Shown in pieces: positions 11,664 through 22,196 of a stretch of DNA of 64,000 nucleotides (its first letter is position 1; each line of letters begins with the position of its first letter). The DNA is from Rhodosorus marinus. Lineage: Eukaryota > Rhodophyta > Stylonematophyceae > Stylonematales > Stylonemataceae. The stretch is from positions 992,001-1,056,000 of the forward strand of contig JAMWBK010000002.1 in assembly GCA_029953675.1 (NCBI GenBank). The letters run 5' to 3'. Both the position numbers and the translations under genes were made by a program. The notes under the pieces are model-generated. The model was not told the DNA's origin and did no database searches. It saw nothing but the letters and a program-made list of their open reading frames with translations.

Positions 11664-13342
11664 GGCAATTTTCTCCGCGACCGGACATCGACACTGACCT
11701 TACAGGTAGCACGAGGTCTTATTTGTATTTTACACAAGCGTCGGCAGTCAATGATTGACCTCAGACTGCTTGCTTGAAGCAGTACTTCTCCAGCATGAAA
11801 TACAACGAGAAAGGAGTATGGAATTTAACAGTGCCCCTTGCCATGGAGTCTCTAACAGATGCGAACGAATTTACTATCGTTTCTATGCTGTTTGTCCCAT
11901 TCATTCTGGCTTCCATACTGGCCGTCTTGGCGTAGAGCTTGGGCTCGACCCTGAAGTCGTGTTCAAGCACTCAGGGCGGATTTCTTCTCCTTGAAAGACT
12001 TGAAACGTATTGTACTAGCTACTTAGCTATTTCGTGCATTCTATGAGAGACGCTGATCGAAGCCAGGCACTGCACCCACCCTGTAGATTTCGACGGACGG
12101 TCAACGGTAGCTTCCCGCAAGGGGGCCCTAGAAAACCCCCTAGGTGAAATAATGGGTGTCGAGCAGTGGACAACCTCGGTCTCCACAGCATCTGAGAAAT
12201 TCCGGCTGTCCTCCAAAGGACTAATCGGCCTAACCCTATCCTTTGAAATCGCCTCTCCGGCTGGGGCTTATACCTGTATAGCCCGGAGGTGCACATCCCA
12301 AGGGGGCGGCAGCCAAGTAGTACGAAAAGTACTGGACCATCCTCAAAGCAACTTCCGTGTAGGGGAGTACCCAACAAAATTTTTGGCACGGGGGATCAGG
12401 TATTGTTGGCACTACGCTGGGATAAGTAGATGCCAAATGAAGGCTACAAGCTGAAAAGTTGCAGATCGGGTCACAAGCACCCAGTCCACGGGCATTTGAA
12501 ACACAAAAAAACGGCCGAAGATATTGCTTATCTATACTACTCATCTTCCGCCGTTTTTTTTTGTTTCAAATACCCGTGGATTGGGGTTACCAGAATTCAA
12601 GTGAATTCTCAGTAAAGGACCTTTTTGGGTTTGTACTTAAAGGACTACGAGCTAAAATACCACTACTACCTGCGTATCTGTAATGAAGTTTATAAGAACC
12701 CTCGCCTGCCACCAACCACTTCCAAACACTATTACTACCACTACCACAACCACCACCACGCCCCTTCCGAAAAAAAAATAGCAAATGCGGAGGTGCCCCT
12801 AAAATCAGACTAAATACTTCATTAAAAACACGCATTTTAATCATCTAGACTAAATATATAGCGTTTACTCCGCAGAAATTATTCTAGATTCCGTGCACCC
12901 TCATTTTTGAGTCTCAACGCAAAACAAAATGGAAATCTCAACCAAAATATAGACCACCAAAAACCCGTCAAAAGAATGGGTACGGTCCTGAATTAGAATA
13001 TTCTGTTCTTCTAGTCGGAAATTTAGTTAGAATTTTTTTTCACTTACCGAATACTGTAGCTGACACCCAGAACAAAATCGAAATGTTTTGTGAAAAAACG
13101 AAAATGGTGAAAATTGGGGTTATTGATTGATTTAATTTGTTTTTAAAAAAGGGATGTCATTGATTGATTTAGTTTGGAGTGGTTGAGAATAGAGCGTTAG
13201 TGCGTGTTTGAGGGCTTTTGAGTTGAGGACTGATGGTATTGGGGAAGGGAGTTTTGGGAGGGGGGTTGGGAGGGGGTTGGGAGGGGTTGGGTGCTGTGAC
13301 AGGGTTTTGAGGGTGTGATATTTGTTTAAGACAGTAACGAGG
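11664..13342. other. Spacer between protease paralogues 1 and 2
   Basis: No coding exon is recognised. It contains a large inverted repeat (12480-12585) and, at about 13241-13291, a G-rich tract 50-100 bp upstream of the next start codon. Confidence 0.45.
12480..12585. repeat. Inverted repeat, 43-bp arms with 20-bp loop
   Basis: Left arm 12480-12522 begins CCCAGTCCACGGGCATTTGA; right arm 12543-12585 is its near-perfect reverse complement, ending CCCGTGGATTGGG. Only a few mismatches are seen. The arms include an A-run/T-run and a CGGCCGAAGAT / ATCTTCCGCCG block. It could be a small MITE-like element or a transcribed hairpin. Confidence 0.85.
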
Positions 13343-14347
13343 ATGCATTGTATAATTAGACTGTCCTTAACGCTGTGTTTTGTGTTGGTTTGTGTTTGTG
13401 GAAAGGGTGGCTTCGGTGCGTCGCAGCCGCGAACTCACGGGGTTGATGGAGGGGAGATACCGGTGAGGCGCCTGGATGGTGGGGTGGGATTGCCAACATC
13501 CGAGCGAATAAACGGGAAGGATGTGTTTAATATAGAAAGTTTCCCGTACGTCGTGGGGTTGTATCAGAGGCTCGGAGGGAGGGAGATTTACGTTTGCTCG
13601 GGGACGGTGGTGCATAGGAATGTGGTTTTATCGGCCGCCCACTGTTTTCTGGAATTCATTCCGGATTCTTCATATCAAGTGTGCTATGGAATTGCCAACT
13701 TGACAAAGAAGAACCGAATATGTACCCCCATGGTGGCGAGAAAGCTTCAAAACAGCTTCAACCGGGATGCGACAACCGGTCCGTTCGACTTGGCTCTGAT
13801 TAAGACGAAGGATCGCATTGATTCTCCTCGTACTGAAATTGCTACCGTGGACTTCAGACTGAAGAGCACGAAAGGGAAACGGGCTGGCTTTCTCCTCGGG
13901 TTTGGTCCTAGTGCGTCTGAACCAAGCGAAAGACTTCGATATCTGAAGGCCGTACACAGCCGTATGGAATTGTGCGTTAACCACACCAATGCAAAGTACT
14001 TTCAGTGCGCTCGTTCAGGTAAGAACAGCGGGTTGGGTGGGCCATGTGTCGGAGACAGCGGCGGGCCCTTGGTTGAGGGACCTGTTCACAATCCCAAGCA
14101 TCATCGCGTGTTGGGAGTACTCAGCTATACTTTTATAGACTCTGGTGGTAAGCTCGATCTCATTCTCTGATAACTACTTCTACTTCGCCCTTTGCCAAGT
14201 TCGCTGACCATGTTTGTCTGACTTCCAGCATCCCAAGGGTCATGCTCTAATTCACTATCCGGATACTCGAGGCTCTCACAACCGGCACATAAAAAGTTCC
14301 TTCTTAGAGCAATGAAACAACTGGGAGGTTGGTTCAAGCTCGCCTGA
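13343..14347 (+). CDS. Secreted S1A serine protease, paralogue 2
   Basis: Exons 13343-14147 and 14229-14347 encode 307 residues, with the intron in the same place and phase (1) as in paralogue 1. The ATG at 13343 opens a hydrophobic signal peptide (LSLTLCFVLVCVCG). The triad is SAAHC (His100), GPFDLALIKT (Asp149) and the canonical GDSGGP (Ser239). The position equivalent to residue 189 is Gly, giving an elastase-like rather than trypsin-like pocket. A pro-region with a conserved IPVRRLDGGVGL-type segment lies between the signal and the catalytic domain. The C-terminal exon ends KKFLLRAMKQLGGWFKLA, like its paralogues. The function is an extracellular or vacuolar endopeptidase by family; the substrate is unknown. 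Confidence 0.92.
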
Positions 14348-16358
14348 GGTACAGCAAACCTGGTCTTATACGTAGACGGTGCCTTTGCTTCAAACTCGAT
14401 ACGGAGGAAGCGGTGACCGATGTGGAGTAGGGATATAAAAGCAGATGTTGAGGGACTCTTATGATGGTTATCTATCCAGGCCTTTGCAGTGGGCAGCAGA
14501 CTTCTACCCTCCCTAGGCAAGGATAAGTCCTTTTTATTGTCGTCTGCACCGCAACAGGTAGACTTGTTGCGCCCCGGACTCTGTAACAGTCTTTGCTTTG
14601 ACCTCTCAAGCCAGCTAAATCCATCGATTGACCAAGCCACATGATTTGTTAAGGCCTCGCCCAGCGGGCAACTAAACCCAAGCTCCCTGCTGACTCGCAG
14701 ATAGTGACGGTCACGGAAAACGTCGAGCGGGAAACTATTCACGCAGGGCTGGGCAGCCCGACTTGCAGTTCCTAGTCGTCCAGGTTCCTCATCGACGTAC
14801 TGAGAAAACAATGCTGAGGATCTGGACGCCATTTCTGTCCACCAGATCGGGTTTCGGGATATAAAACCGGGCGCTTTGGAATTTCACCGAAAGTCTTCTG
14901 TTCTTCTTCAGGACTCTTGAGAATGTGCAGACAGCACGAGCCAAATCTTATCACGCCGAATACCGTAGTAGGGTAGGATTTGTTTTACTGTGGGTTAGCG
15001 GGGGAGGGTGGCTTCTGCTGAGTTGACCATCCTTCAGACAAGCTCACGAAGCTACAAAGCGCTCTAGTATCCATCCATATATGCGCTTATGAAACGCACA
15101 TACGGATGCAACTTACGTCGATTCGACCTCGAAAAAAGCAACAGAAAAGAAAAGTTGGGCGTGGCCGTGGTGATTCACGCCGCGTTACTACAGGGACAAT
15201 CAACAAGACCAGTATTGCCTTCAAAAGTCCTGAGCGGAGCTCCTTAAACTCGGAAAGATCTTTTGTAGTAAAATTTACGTGACCACATGGGCTCCTTACC
15301 CTTTTTTGCCACCGAAGGAAACTAAATTTTGCCACCGAATGCAATGCTATTCTTCCCGTGGGGCTCGAAGGTTTTCACTGTGCAAGCTTTAATGAGCTTC
15401 CATCAACAACCGCCAAAGCCAAACCTTTGTAGGAGTTTCATCCTGTTGAAGAGCAAAGCCGTCTTTCGCCCTGTGAAAGCTTGAGTTGGAAATGGTCGAA
15501 CACGCCTTTCGAACTGGTCTCCGCGCAAAGTGCCCTAGTCAATACACCTAAGCAGTCTTCCTTTCCGTGTGTACGCACTGACCGCGTCGCCATGAACCGG
15601 CAACGCGTATATTATTTTCAACTAAAAACAAGTACACAAAATGTCGTATGTCTGATCTAAATTCTTTAAATAAACAGGTCCTATTTACCGTCCAGTACTC
15701 AATCAACATTTTGCTAATAATCAATCATCTCCGCAATAGCTATTGAATCATGATTACTTCTGAAAAACGAAAGCGACAGGCTGTCATAAAAAGGATGTCA
15801 CTGTTGTTCGACAGTCACTTCCAAACAGACCAGCACGCACGGGCGGGGCATTATCTGTGTTACGTGCAGCGTTTCGACGGTGGCAGTGATTTTGGATTAG
15901 AACACTGAATTCCGCGGTGAGTTTTGCTTCCTTGGGAGGGGGGTTGGCCTTAGCACAGAGTATCGTTGAGGTCACAAATATCGGAAGGCAATTCGGTCGT
16001 TATCGGACAAAAACCGAATGCAACCTCTTTAATTATTTTCTATTTCAGGTCTGATAAACTTATATAGGACGGAAGTCAAATAAGAAAAGGAACTGTATTA
16101 TTTTGAAATTCAGGTCCGAGCAGACCGTCTAATATTTACAACATTCGTACTTTTTTTTTTATCGCGCGGAGATGACAGCCTCGTCAGCTAGGGAGACAAG
16201 TTCTTCGAGACATATTCGAGCACTGGCTCCTAATAGTGGACGAGTTTGCCTTTAGGCAGAAGGTTGTCAAGTAGGCTTGCGGGGTGTGTGAAAGGGTTGG
16301 CCTTAAGGAATCGTTGAGGTGACAATTGTTTTTGTTGGTGTCGAAACAGTACGTGAGG
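14348..16358. other. Spacer between protease paralogues 2 and 3
   Basis: No gene I can support. A long minus-strand reading frame starting at 14832 runs back over the end of paralogue 2, has no recognisable domain and is treated as chance. The remainder is A+T-rich with homopolymer runs. Confidence 0.4.
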
Positions 16359-17373
16359 ATGGGTTTTTCGATGGTGCTGAGGTGCTGCTTCGTGGCTTGT
16401 GCACTGCTAGTCACAGTGTCTGGTTTGGGTCTTTTGGATTCTCAATTGGAGCCTGCTCGTTTGGTCAATCGGACGGGGATTCCTGTGAACATATCGCCTG
16501 CTGATGACGTGCATTTGTCGACAACTGAGCGGCTGATTTTTGGGAAGACTGCTTCTTCTATCAAGAATTTCCCGTATGTCGTGGGGTTGTTTGCTAAAGT
16601 GGCTGGCGTGGAGATCTTTCTTTGCACTGGGATTATCGTGGACAAGAGGGTAATTTTAACTGCTGCGCACTGTCTAAATGACTTTATTTCGGACTCGCAG
16701 TACCGTGTTTGCTACGCCTCGGCTAACTTAGTCAACCAGAAGCTGAGAAAGTGCACTACAATTGTGGCGAAGAAGGTGCAAAACAGCTTCAAAAGCGAGG
16801 AGACAACCGGGCCATTTGACTTTGCCTTGCTTAAGACGAAGGGCAAAATACGCTCAAATCGCACTGCCATCGCCAGACTGGATTTCAGGACTTCCACCAC
16901 AACGAAGTCAAAACGGCTTGGTTTTTCGGTCGGATTCGGTCAGACTCCTTCTGGATGGGACGGCAAACTTCGATTCCTCCCTGTAACACATGGGCTTTGC
17001 GGTGATATTGATAATAACAAGTACTTCCGTTGCACAAGTTCAAATCGCCAAGATGGAAGCGGCGGATTGTGTTCAGGGGATAGCGGTGGTCCACTGATTG
17101 AAGGACGGATATCAGTGCCCCACACGCAGCGTGTGATTGGAATACTTAGCTGGACGTTGCAAGTACCCGGTTCACCAGGTGAGACAAATACAATATTCCT
17201 TGCACATTCAGACTCAACAATTCGCATATCTATCTCACTTTATTTTCCCCGTACGTCACAAAGCTCCCTGTAGTGAACTCGGAGGCGGCTACTCGCGACT
17301 GTCGCGACGAGACCACCAGAAGTTCCTACAGAAGGCAATCAAAGAATTGGGTGGAAGGTTTAAGACTGCGTAA
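16359..17373 (+). CDS. Secreted S1A serine protease, paralogue 3
   Basis: Exons 16359-17178 and 17264-17373 encode 309 residues. The ATG at 16359 starts a signal peptide (LRCCFVACALLVTVSGLG). The triad is TAAHC (His104), GPFDFALLKT (Asp154) and GDSGGP (Ser242). The specificity position six residues before Ser242 is Gly. The middle of the protein lacks the cysteine-flanking SQC segment of paralogues 1 and 4 but keeps a shorter loop with Cys (THGLCGD). The acceptor at 17263 was chosen because it restores the shared PCSELGGGYSRLS motif in frame. It ends KFLQKAIKELGGRFKTA. Context and likely role are as for the other three paralogues. Confidence 0.92.
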
Positions 17374-17544
17374 AGCAGTGTTTTCTGATCCAGAAGAAAG
17401 GGTTTGATGGTGAGATGGGTGAGGAGACTTGAATTTTTAGAGTCCCAACCTCGCGGGCGGCAAAGGGAGGGATTCATGTTGATATTGATCAGGGCATAGT
17501 AGATTACTAAAAGGAAGACTTATTGAAGATAAAACACGTCAACA

Positions 17545-17639
17545 TAAGAAAGCTAAGAAAGTCCTTCAACTGCATCACCGGGGAATCGAGCCCAGGACGT
17601 CTCGCCGTTCCCGAAAAAACACTCCCCCAGCAACATTCC
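17545..17639 (-). repeat. tRNA-like repeat, copy 1
   Basis: Read on the minus strand it contains a CGGCGAGACGTCCTGGGCTC segment followed by GATTCCCCGG, that is a T-arm/B-box-like hairpin, then a GATGCAGTTGAAGG segment and CTTTCTTAG. It aligns with the plus-strand copy at 17992-18065. The B-box has one change from the consensus GGTTCGANTCC. No complete cloverleaf is visible, so it is better seen as tRNA-derived than as a functional tRNA. Confidence 0.5.
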
Positions 17640-17991
17640 TCACTTATGAAATTTTCTCTCAAAAAAAATTTCCACAACAACCACCAGACTGTCGCGAATT
17701 CGAAAAATTCACAACGAAATTTTTGGGCGAGATGACCTAAAAGCGATCCCAGAAATAGTCCGCCAATGACCGTTTTTACCAGTCGATAATTGAATCACGA
17801 TTAAAAAAGAATAGAAACGACTATATATTTTGCTGGCCTTATAAAAATACACGAAACACCCCGTCGAGGAGCTGAAGATGCCGTTTTGTTTATCGAGAGT
17901 GGAATTCCATGGGGTAAACAAGGCACGCACGCACGCGCGGCTACGTTTGACCACAGAAAACTTATCTAAAGCCCATTTTTCGACTCTTTTT

Positions 17992-18065
17992 GAGGGGGAG
18001 CGGTGAGACGTCCTGGGTTCGATTCCCGGGTTATGCTGTTGATGGGCTTTCTTAGTTTTCTTAGA
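17992..18065 (+). repeat. tRNA-like repeat, copy 2, with perfect B-box
   Basis: It contains GGTTCGATTCC, an exact pol III B-box, inside a CCTGGG / CCCGGG hairpin with a seven-base TTCGATT loop as in a tRNA T-arm. The flanks AAAGCCCAT (17968) and ATGGGCTTT (18042) could pair over nine bases. A 7-bp acceptor stem in the usual place after the T-arm was not found, so this is not called a tRNA gene. The shared sequence with copy 1 suggests a short tRNA-derived interspersed element. Confidence 0.5.
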
Positions 18066-19724
18066 AGGTAGGTTAATCTGCTTGGCTTTGACTCGGTGGC
18101 CTCTTTGTAGCTACCCAGAGCAAACCAAGCTGTGACCTACTGGTTTAATTGGAGAGTAAAAGTAAACGCCGTGGGATTTTTCGTCACCCTCCGTTTGTCT
18201 TTGTTTAGTCGGTGCGTCGTTGACGGTCTTTTCTGCACCCTTCTGCCGGTAGACCTTGTTTACCGAACGGTTTGGTTTTTCTAGAAATTGTACGTTTGAG
18301 GTCACTTGCTTCGTACGGCCCTGCCACGTCTCGATAACCCCTCCTCCCCGTCCTCCCCCCACCCCACCCCCCGGCCGCTCTCAAGGTTCAGTGGAAAACT
18401 AACGACCCTGAGTGGCGTCCGAGGGAAAGGAGAGCCAAAAGCTGTCATCTAGTAGCTAGGCTCTGACTAAATTGTTGTTGTTCTTGTTGTGTAGCTGACC
18501 AGTGTGGTTTACATGGAAACTAGCGACCCAGGTTGTTCTTCTAAAGAGGGTGAGAGCGGGGTTAACAGGGTGGTGAACCCCCTCCGGTAAACCGCTCTGA
18601 CGTTCCAAACCGGATCACTTAGCAGCGCACCCCTCCTCCACCCCCGCAGAACCTAAAGATCCAGACTTCTAAATCCATTAGTTACAAGATTTTTGATCCC
18701 CTAGTCCCATCGGAATTCCCCTCCACCCCCCTTTCCCTACCACTAAAGCCATAAAGATGGAGCGGTAGTAGAGAACAGCTCTGATAAAATGTGCTGTTGT
18801 AAGTGACCCAAAATGTCCCAGAAGAAAAAAAACCGGAAAAAAAACCCACACACTCAGTGCAAAAACTCTAAAAAAAAAAAAAGTCGCTTCATCATGCTGA
18901 CAATGAAAATTCAATAAATAATATCCAGATATGAAAATCCGTTCTACAAAAAAAAACCTTCATCAATCTGTCGTCCTTGAAACATTTCCAAAAAACAAAA
19001 TAAACTGGTCACGAGGGTTAAAAGTTCTCCACGAAAAAAAAAAATAGGATTGAAATTTGTGTTGTTGGGAAGAAAGTTTGATGATATTAACGGTTAGGCT
19101 TTTTTAATAAATAAATAATCCGATATTTCTTGCTTTTTCGTATTGTTTCCTCCTCTTTTCTCGACGTGTTATTATTTTTAATACAAAAAATCCGTTGACG
19201 AAAAATAGAAAAACTAATTGTGGAAATATATACTTCTTGCTTTTCATGTACTCCTGAAATTATTAAAAAGTTAATAAACGGTCGATATGTTAATTGATTA
19301 AAAACCAACGGGGAAAATTCAATGTGAAAAGAGAGAGAAAAACAAAAGAAAACGCCGTAGTAAGCATCTCTTTTCATCGAGAGTTTGATGGGTGACGTGC
19401 AGAATGATGAAGCAGGGTGTTCTATGTCTCGGCCGGATGTGTGACCTAACCCGCTTTTACCTTTCTAACTGAAATTTTCCAGATTTCTGTCCGGATAACT
19501 AGTGAAAAACGTCAAACGGATTTTTTTGTCTTGGGGAGTGCGTTTGCCATCTGACGTGAGGATGCTATTGTCTGATGAGGTTCTTGGGGGAGAGAAGAGG
19601 GTTTTGGGAGAGAGCGAGGGGAGGGGGTTCGGGGAGGTTGGGAGGGTGGAGAGGTGAGTAGTAGTGATGCTTGGTCAGTGTACTTCTGGTTGAGGCCAGG
19701 GAGGGGGGTTACGGGTGGGATAAA

Positions 19725-20743
19725 ATGGGTTTGGTTGTTGAAATCTGTTTCTGGCTAACATTGCTTGTGGTTGCGGCGCATGGCTGGGAACTGGCGGATC
19801 CGAGTTGGGAGCGGGTGCGTCTGGAGAACGGGACGCACATTCCCGTAGAATCAGTTGACGATGGGGTTCGATTGTCAAGTTCTGAGCGGGTATACAAAGG
19901 CGCTGATATCAAGTCGATCAAGGAATTCCCGTATCTGGTTGGCATTTTTCTGAGGCGCGGTAAACAGGTTGGCTACGTGTGCACGGGGACTGTTGTGGAC
20001 AGGCATGTGGTTTTGACCGCTGCACATTGCTTTGATGATTCTGTCCCAAATTCCCAGTACGAAGTTTGCTATGCCTCTGCCAACCTTGCAAACAAGAACC
20101 TCCGCAAGTGCACGCGTGTGAAGACCAGAAAGGTCCAACACAACTTCGCTAAGCAGGATGCGACTGGCCCATTCGATATCGCCCTATTGAGGACGAAGAA
20201 CCCGATTCGGTCCCCACGTACGCAGATTGCAAAAGTCGATTTCAGAGTAAGCAGCACCAAGGGAGAACGGGATGGCCACCTAATTGGATTCGGCGTTACA
20301 GAAAGCGGTCCTTCTGCATCCATCTGGGACGGAAGGCTTCGCTATCTCCCAGCCAAGCACAGACCTATGGCACAATGCTCCAAGTACAAGGATCAAAAAT
20401 ACTTCCAGTGCGCACGCTCGAACCGCAAGAACGGAAAAGGGGGATCGTGTTCAGGAGACAGTGGGTCTCCATTGGTCGAAGGGCCGAAGAAGGATCCCAA
20501 AAAGCACAGGGTGATTGGGGTGCTCAGCTGGGCCTTCAGAGAAAACAACTCGAAAGGTATGCCCAACTGTCGATACTATTAACACAAATAAGCTAATTCC
20601 CTGACCATGTTTTGCTCCCCGAACGTCGACCAGTTTCATGCACAGAACGCGGCACAGCCTACGCAAAACTGTCACAGCCGGAGCACAAGAAGTTCCTCCT
20701 AGCAGCAATGAAAGCATTGGGAGGCAAGTTCAAGACCGCTTGA
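19725..20743 (+). CDS. Secreted S1A serine protease, paralogue 4
   Basis: Exons 19725-20556 and 20634-20743 encode 313 residues. The ATG at 19725 begins a signal peptide (ICFWLTLLVVAAHG). The triad is TAAHC (His101), GPFDIALLRT (Asp151) and GDSGSP (Ser246). Like paralogue 1 it has GSP instead of GGP after the catalytic serine, and both share the RPM/KPM-SQC and KYFQCAR segments, so 1 and 4 may be closest relatives. The pocket position equivalent to 189 is Gly. The intron is in the same place and phase as in the other three, and the C-terminal exon ends KFLLAAMKALGGKFKTA. Likely an extracellular or vacuolar endopeptidase; the substrate is unknown. Confidence 0.92.
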
Positions 20744-21482
20744 GGGGCCATCTTGGCGTAACATACGAGGCACGGATTTATGGATATTTGTATATTGATC
20801 CCAGAAGGGAGACCTAGCGGAGGTTGATCATTCCAATAGATGGGATGAAATACTCCGAGTATCATTTATTAATAAAATTTAAACCAGAAGAATTACGGAC
20901 TTGTGAAAAGTACGTATCTGAGCCACAACGTTGGTCCCACTGCCGTTCGCATCCCTCTGATCTGACTTTGGTTATAGCGGCTAGCCAGCGAGAGGTTCAT
21001 CGCGGCCCCCGCTGCTGGGTTTGACATACACGAAAAAACCTGGGTGGTGTTGATTCCCCAAGTTCCATTAGTGTTGAGCAAATGGAGAATTCTCGTTCCC
21101 GGTGGACAGTCTACCGAGAAGGGTCCTGAATACCTATGTGCTCAAGCAGGTCAATTTGGCGGGTTCTCCTTGAATGCTTCGTTGGTGGTAGTCAGTCGCG
21201 TCGAGTTGAACATGATGTATACCAATATCAGCTGCTCACTTCTGTGTAAAAACCTCCTGCTCCATGTGCCTTCTCCAATTCGGTCGAACATACGCCTTGG
21301 CTGGGTTTGAATCTAGTCTCGAGTACCCAAGTCCTTCTAGCAACGATGAAGCTGCTATCAGACTCAACCCCCAAAGTCTGGGCGGATGTCGGCTCCATCT
21401 TTGGATTGCCGATGGACTCGAAAAGGAAATGTTTCTTGCCAGATCCGTAACCTGAGTGCAGGGTTCGCAGTGAAAATTTTGC
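20744..21482. other. Convergent spacer between protease 4 and the Nudix gene
   Basis: No gene seen. An AATAAAATTTAAA stretch near 20871 could serve polyadenylation of the protease gene. Short reading frames on both strands lack any recognisable motif. Confidence 0.4.
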
Positions 21483-22196
21483 TTAGAATTTGACGTTTCT
21501 TCTGAGATGATTTTCTCCAAGTCCTACTCGTACCTCAACAGATGGATGAACAGAAGCATCATCGCGGGAAAAGCTTCTGGTAACGTAGTAGGGATCTATG
21601 ATTTGCTGTCCGTGCTCCATCAGCGGATTCAGAGGTACCCAGAAAGCCGCGTCCACTTCTTCCTCACTAAGTTTCAACCTTGGCATTTCTGAAATGTTCA
21701 GCAGAAACACTGCGAGTTTGTGAAAAAAGGAAAAGCCAAAATCAGTAGACTGAGCGCTAAGCACACGAGTTTCTGAAAAACACTCACCAAACGGAGAGAG
21801 TGTTGAATCCCGGAGAGGACGGCCTGAAATACTTAGAGGAATATCGTCAAGGCGACAAAGAGAGTTGAACCCGGACATTAAATCCAGTCCTATTTCTTCC
21901 CTCGTTTCTCTTACTGCAGTCTCCTGGTCGGTTTCCCCAGGGTCTGCTCTTCCACCTGGAAAAGCCACATGTCCACTCCAAGGATCCCCTTCTCTCAGTG
22001 CTCTCCTGATCAGCAAGAGCTCCAACCCTTCTCCAGTAGACCCACCTAGCCATTTTCCCCTGCCAAAGCTTTCGAAAGCGTTCGGACTCTGTGCTGTTGA
22101 ACCCGAAATTCTTAACACCAACGCTATGGACGCCCGAAATTTTCCCGGTAACACCCGGCCGGTCTGCCTCGCAAGCATTTTCACAAGCCTTTCCAT
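21483..22196 (-). CDS. Nudix hydrolase, CoA-diphosphatase-like
   Basis: Two exons (21788-22196, 21483-21709) encode 211 residues. A complete Nudix box (Gx5Ex7REUxEExGU) lies at residues 82-104, with catalytic E97/E100/E101 in RETREEIGL. It is preceded by LLIRRALREGDPWSGHVAFP and GG, which matches the UPF0035-type signature of NUDT7/8 and bacterial CoA pyrophosphatases that hydrolyse CoA or acyl-CoA to 4'-phosphopantetheine and 3',5'-ADP. The intron was called because removing it joins LSPF to VFLLNISEMPRLKLSEEEV, a normal Nudix core. The intron is 78 nt and stop-free, so a retained form stays in frame. The start at 22196 is the first ATG; the leader RLVKMLARQTGR is basic and could be an organellar presequence. 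Substrate is inferred. Confidence 0.87.
   Translation of the reverse strand: MERLVKMLARQTGRVLPGKFRASIALVLRISGSTAQSPNAFESFGRGKWLGGSTGEGLELLLIRRALREGDPWSGHVAFPGGRADPGETDQETAVRETREEIGLDLMSGFNSLCRLDDIPLSISGRPLRDSTLSPFGECFSETRVLSAQSTDFGFSFFHKLAVFLLNISEMPRLKLSEEEVDAAFWVPLNPLMEHGQQIIDPYYVTRSFSRDDASVHPSVEVRVGLGENHLRRNVKF

Larger units (their letters stand above)
17374..19724. other. Spacer between protease paralogues 3 and 4
   Basis: No coding gene is recognised. It contains two related tRNA-like repeats in opposite orientation (17545-17639 and 17992-18065), G+C-rich and then A+T-rich stretches, and a G-rich polypurine tract at about 19586-19656 ending 70 bp before the next start codon. Confidence 0.45.

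Noticed and set aside
14125-14832. 235-codon minus-strand open frame starting with ATG
   Set aside because: It runs antisense across the terminal exon of protease paralogue 2, shows no domain, signal or family-like motif, and a frame of this length is possible by chance at this base composition.
17968-18050. Functional tRNA gene
   Set aside because: A B-box and T-arm hairpin exist, but no acceptor stem, D-arm or anticodon arm can be placed with normal spacing. Called a tRNA-like repeat instead.
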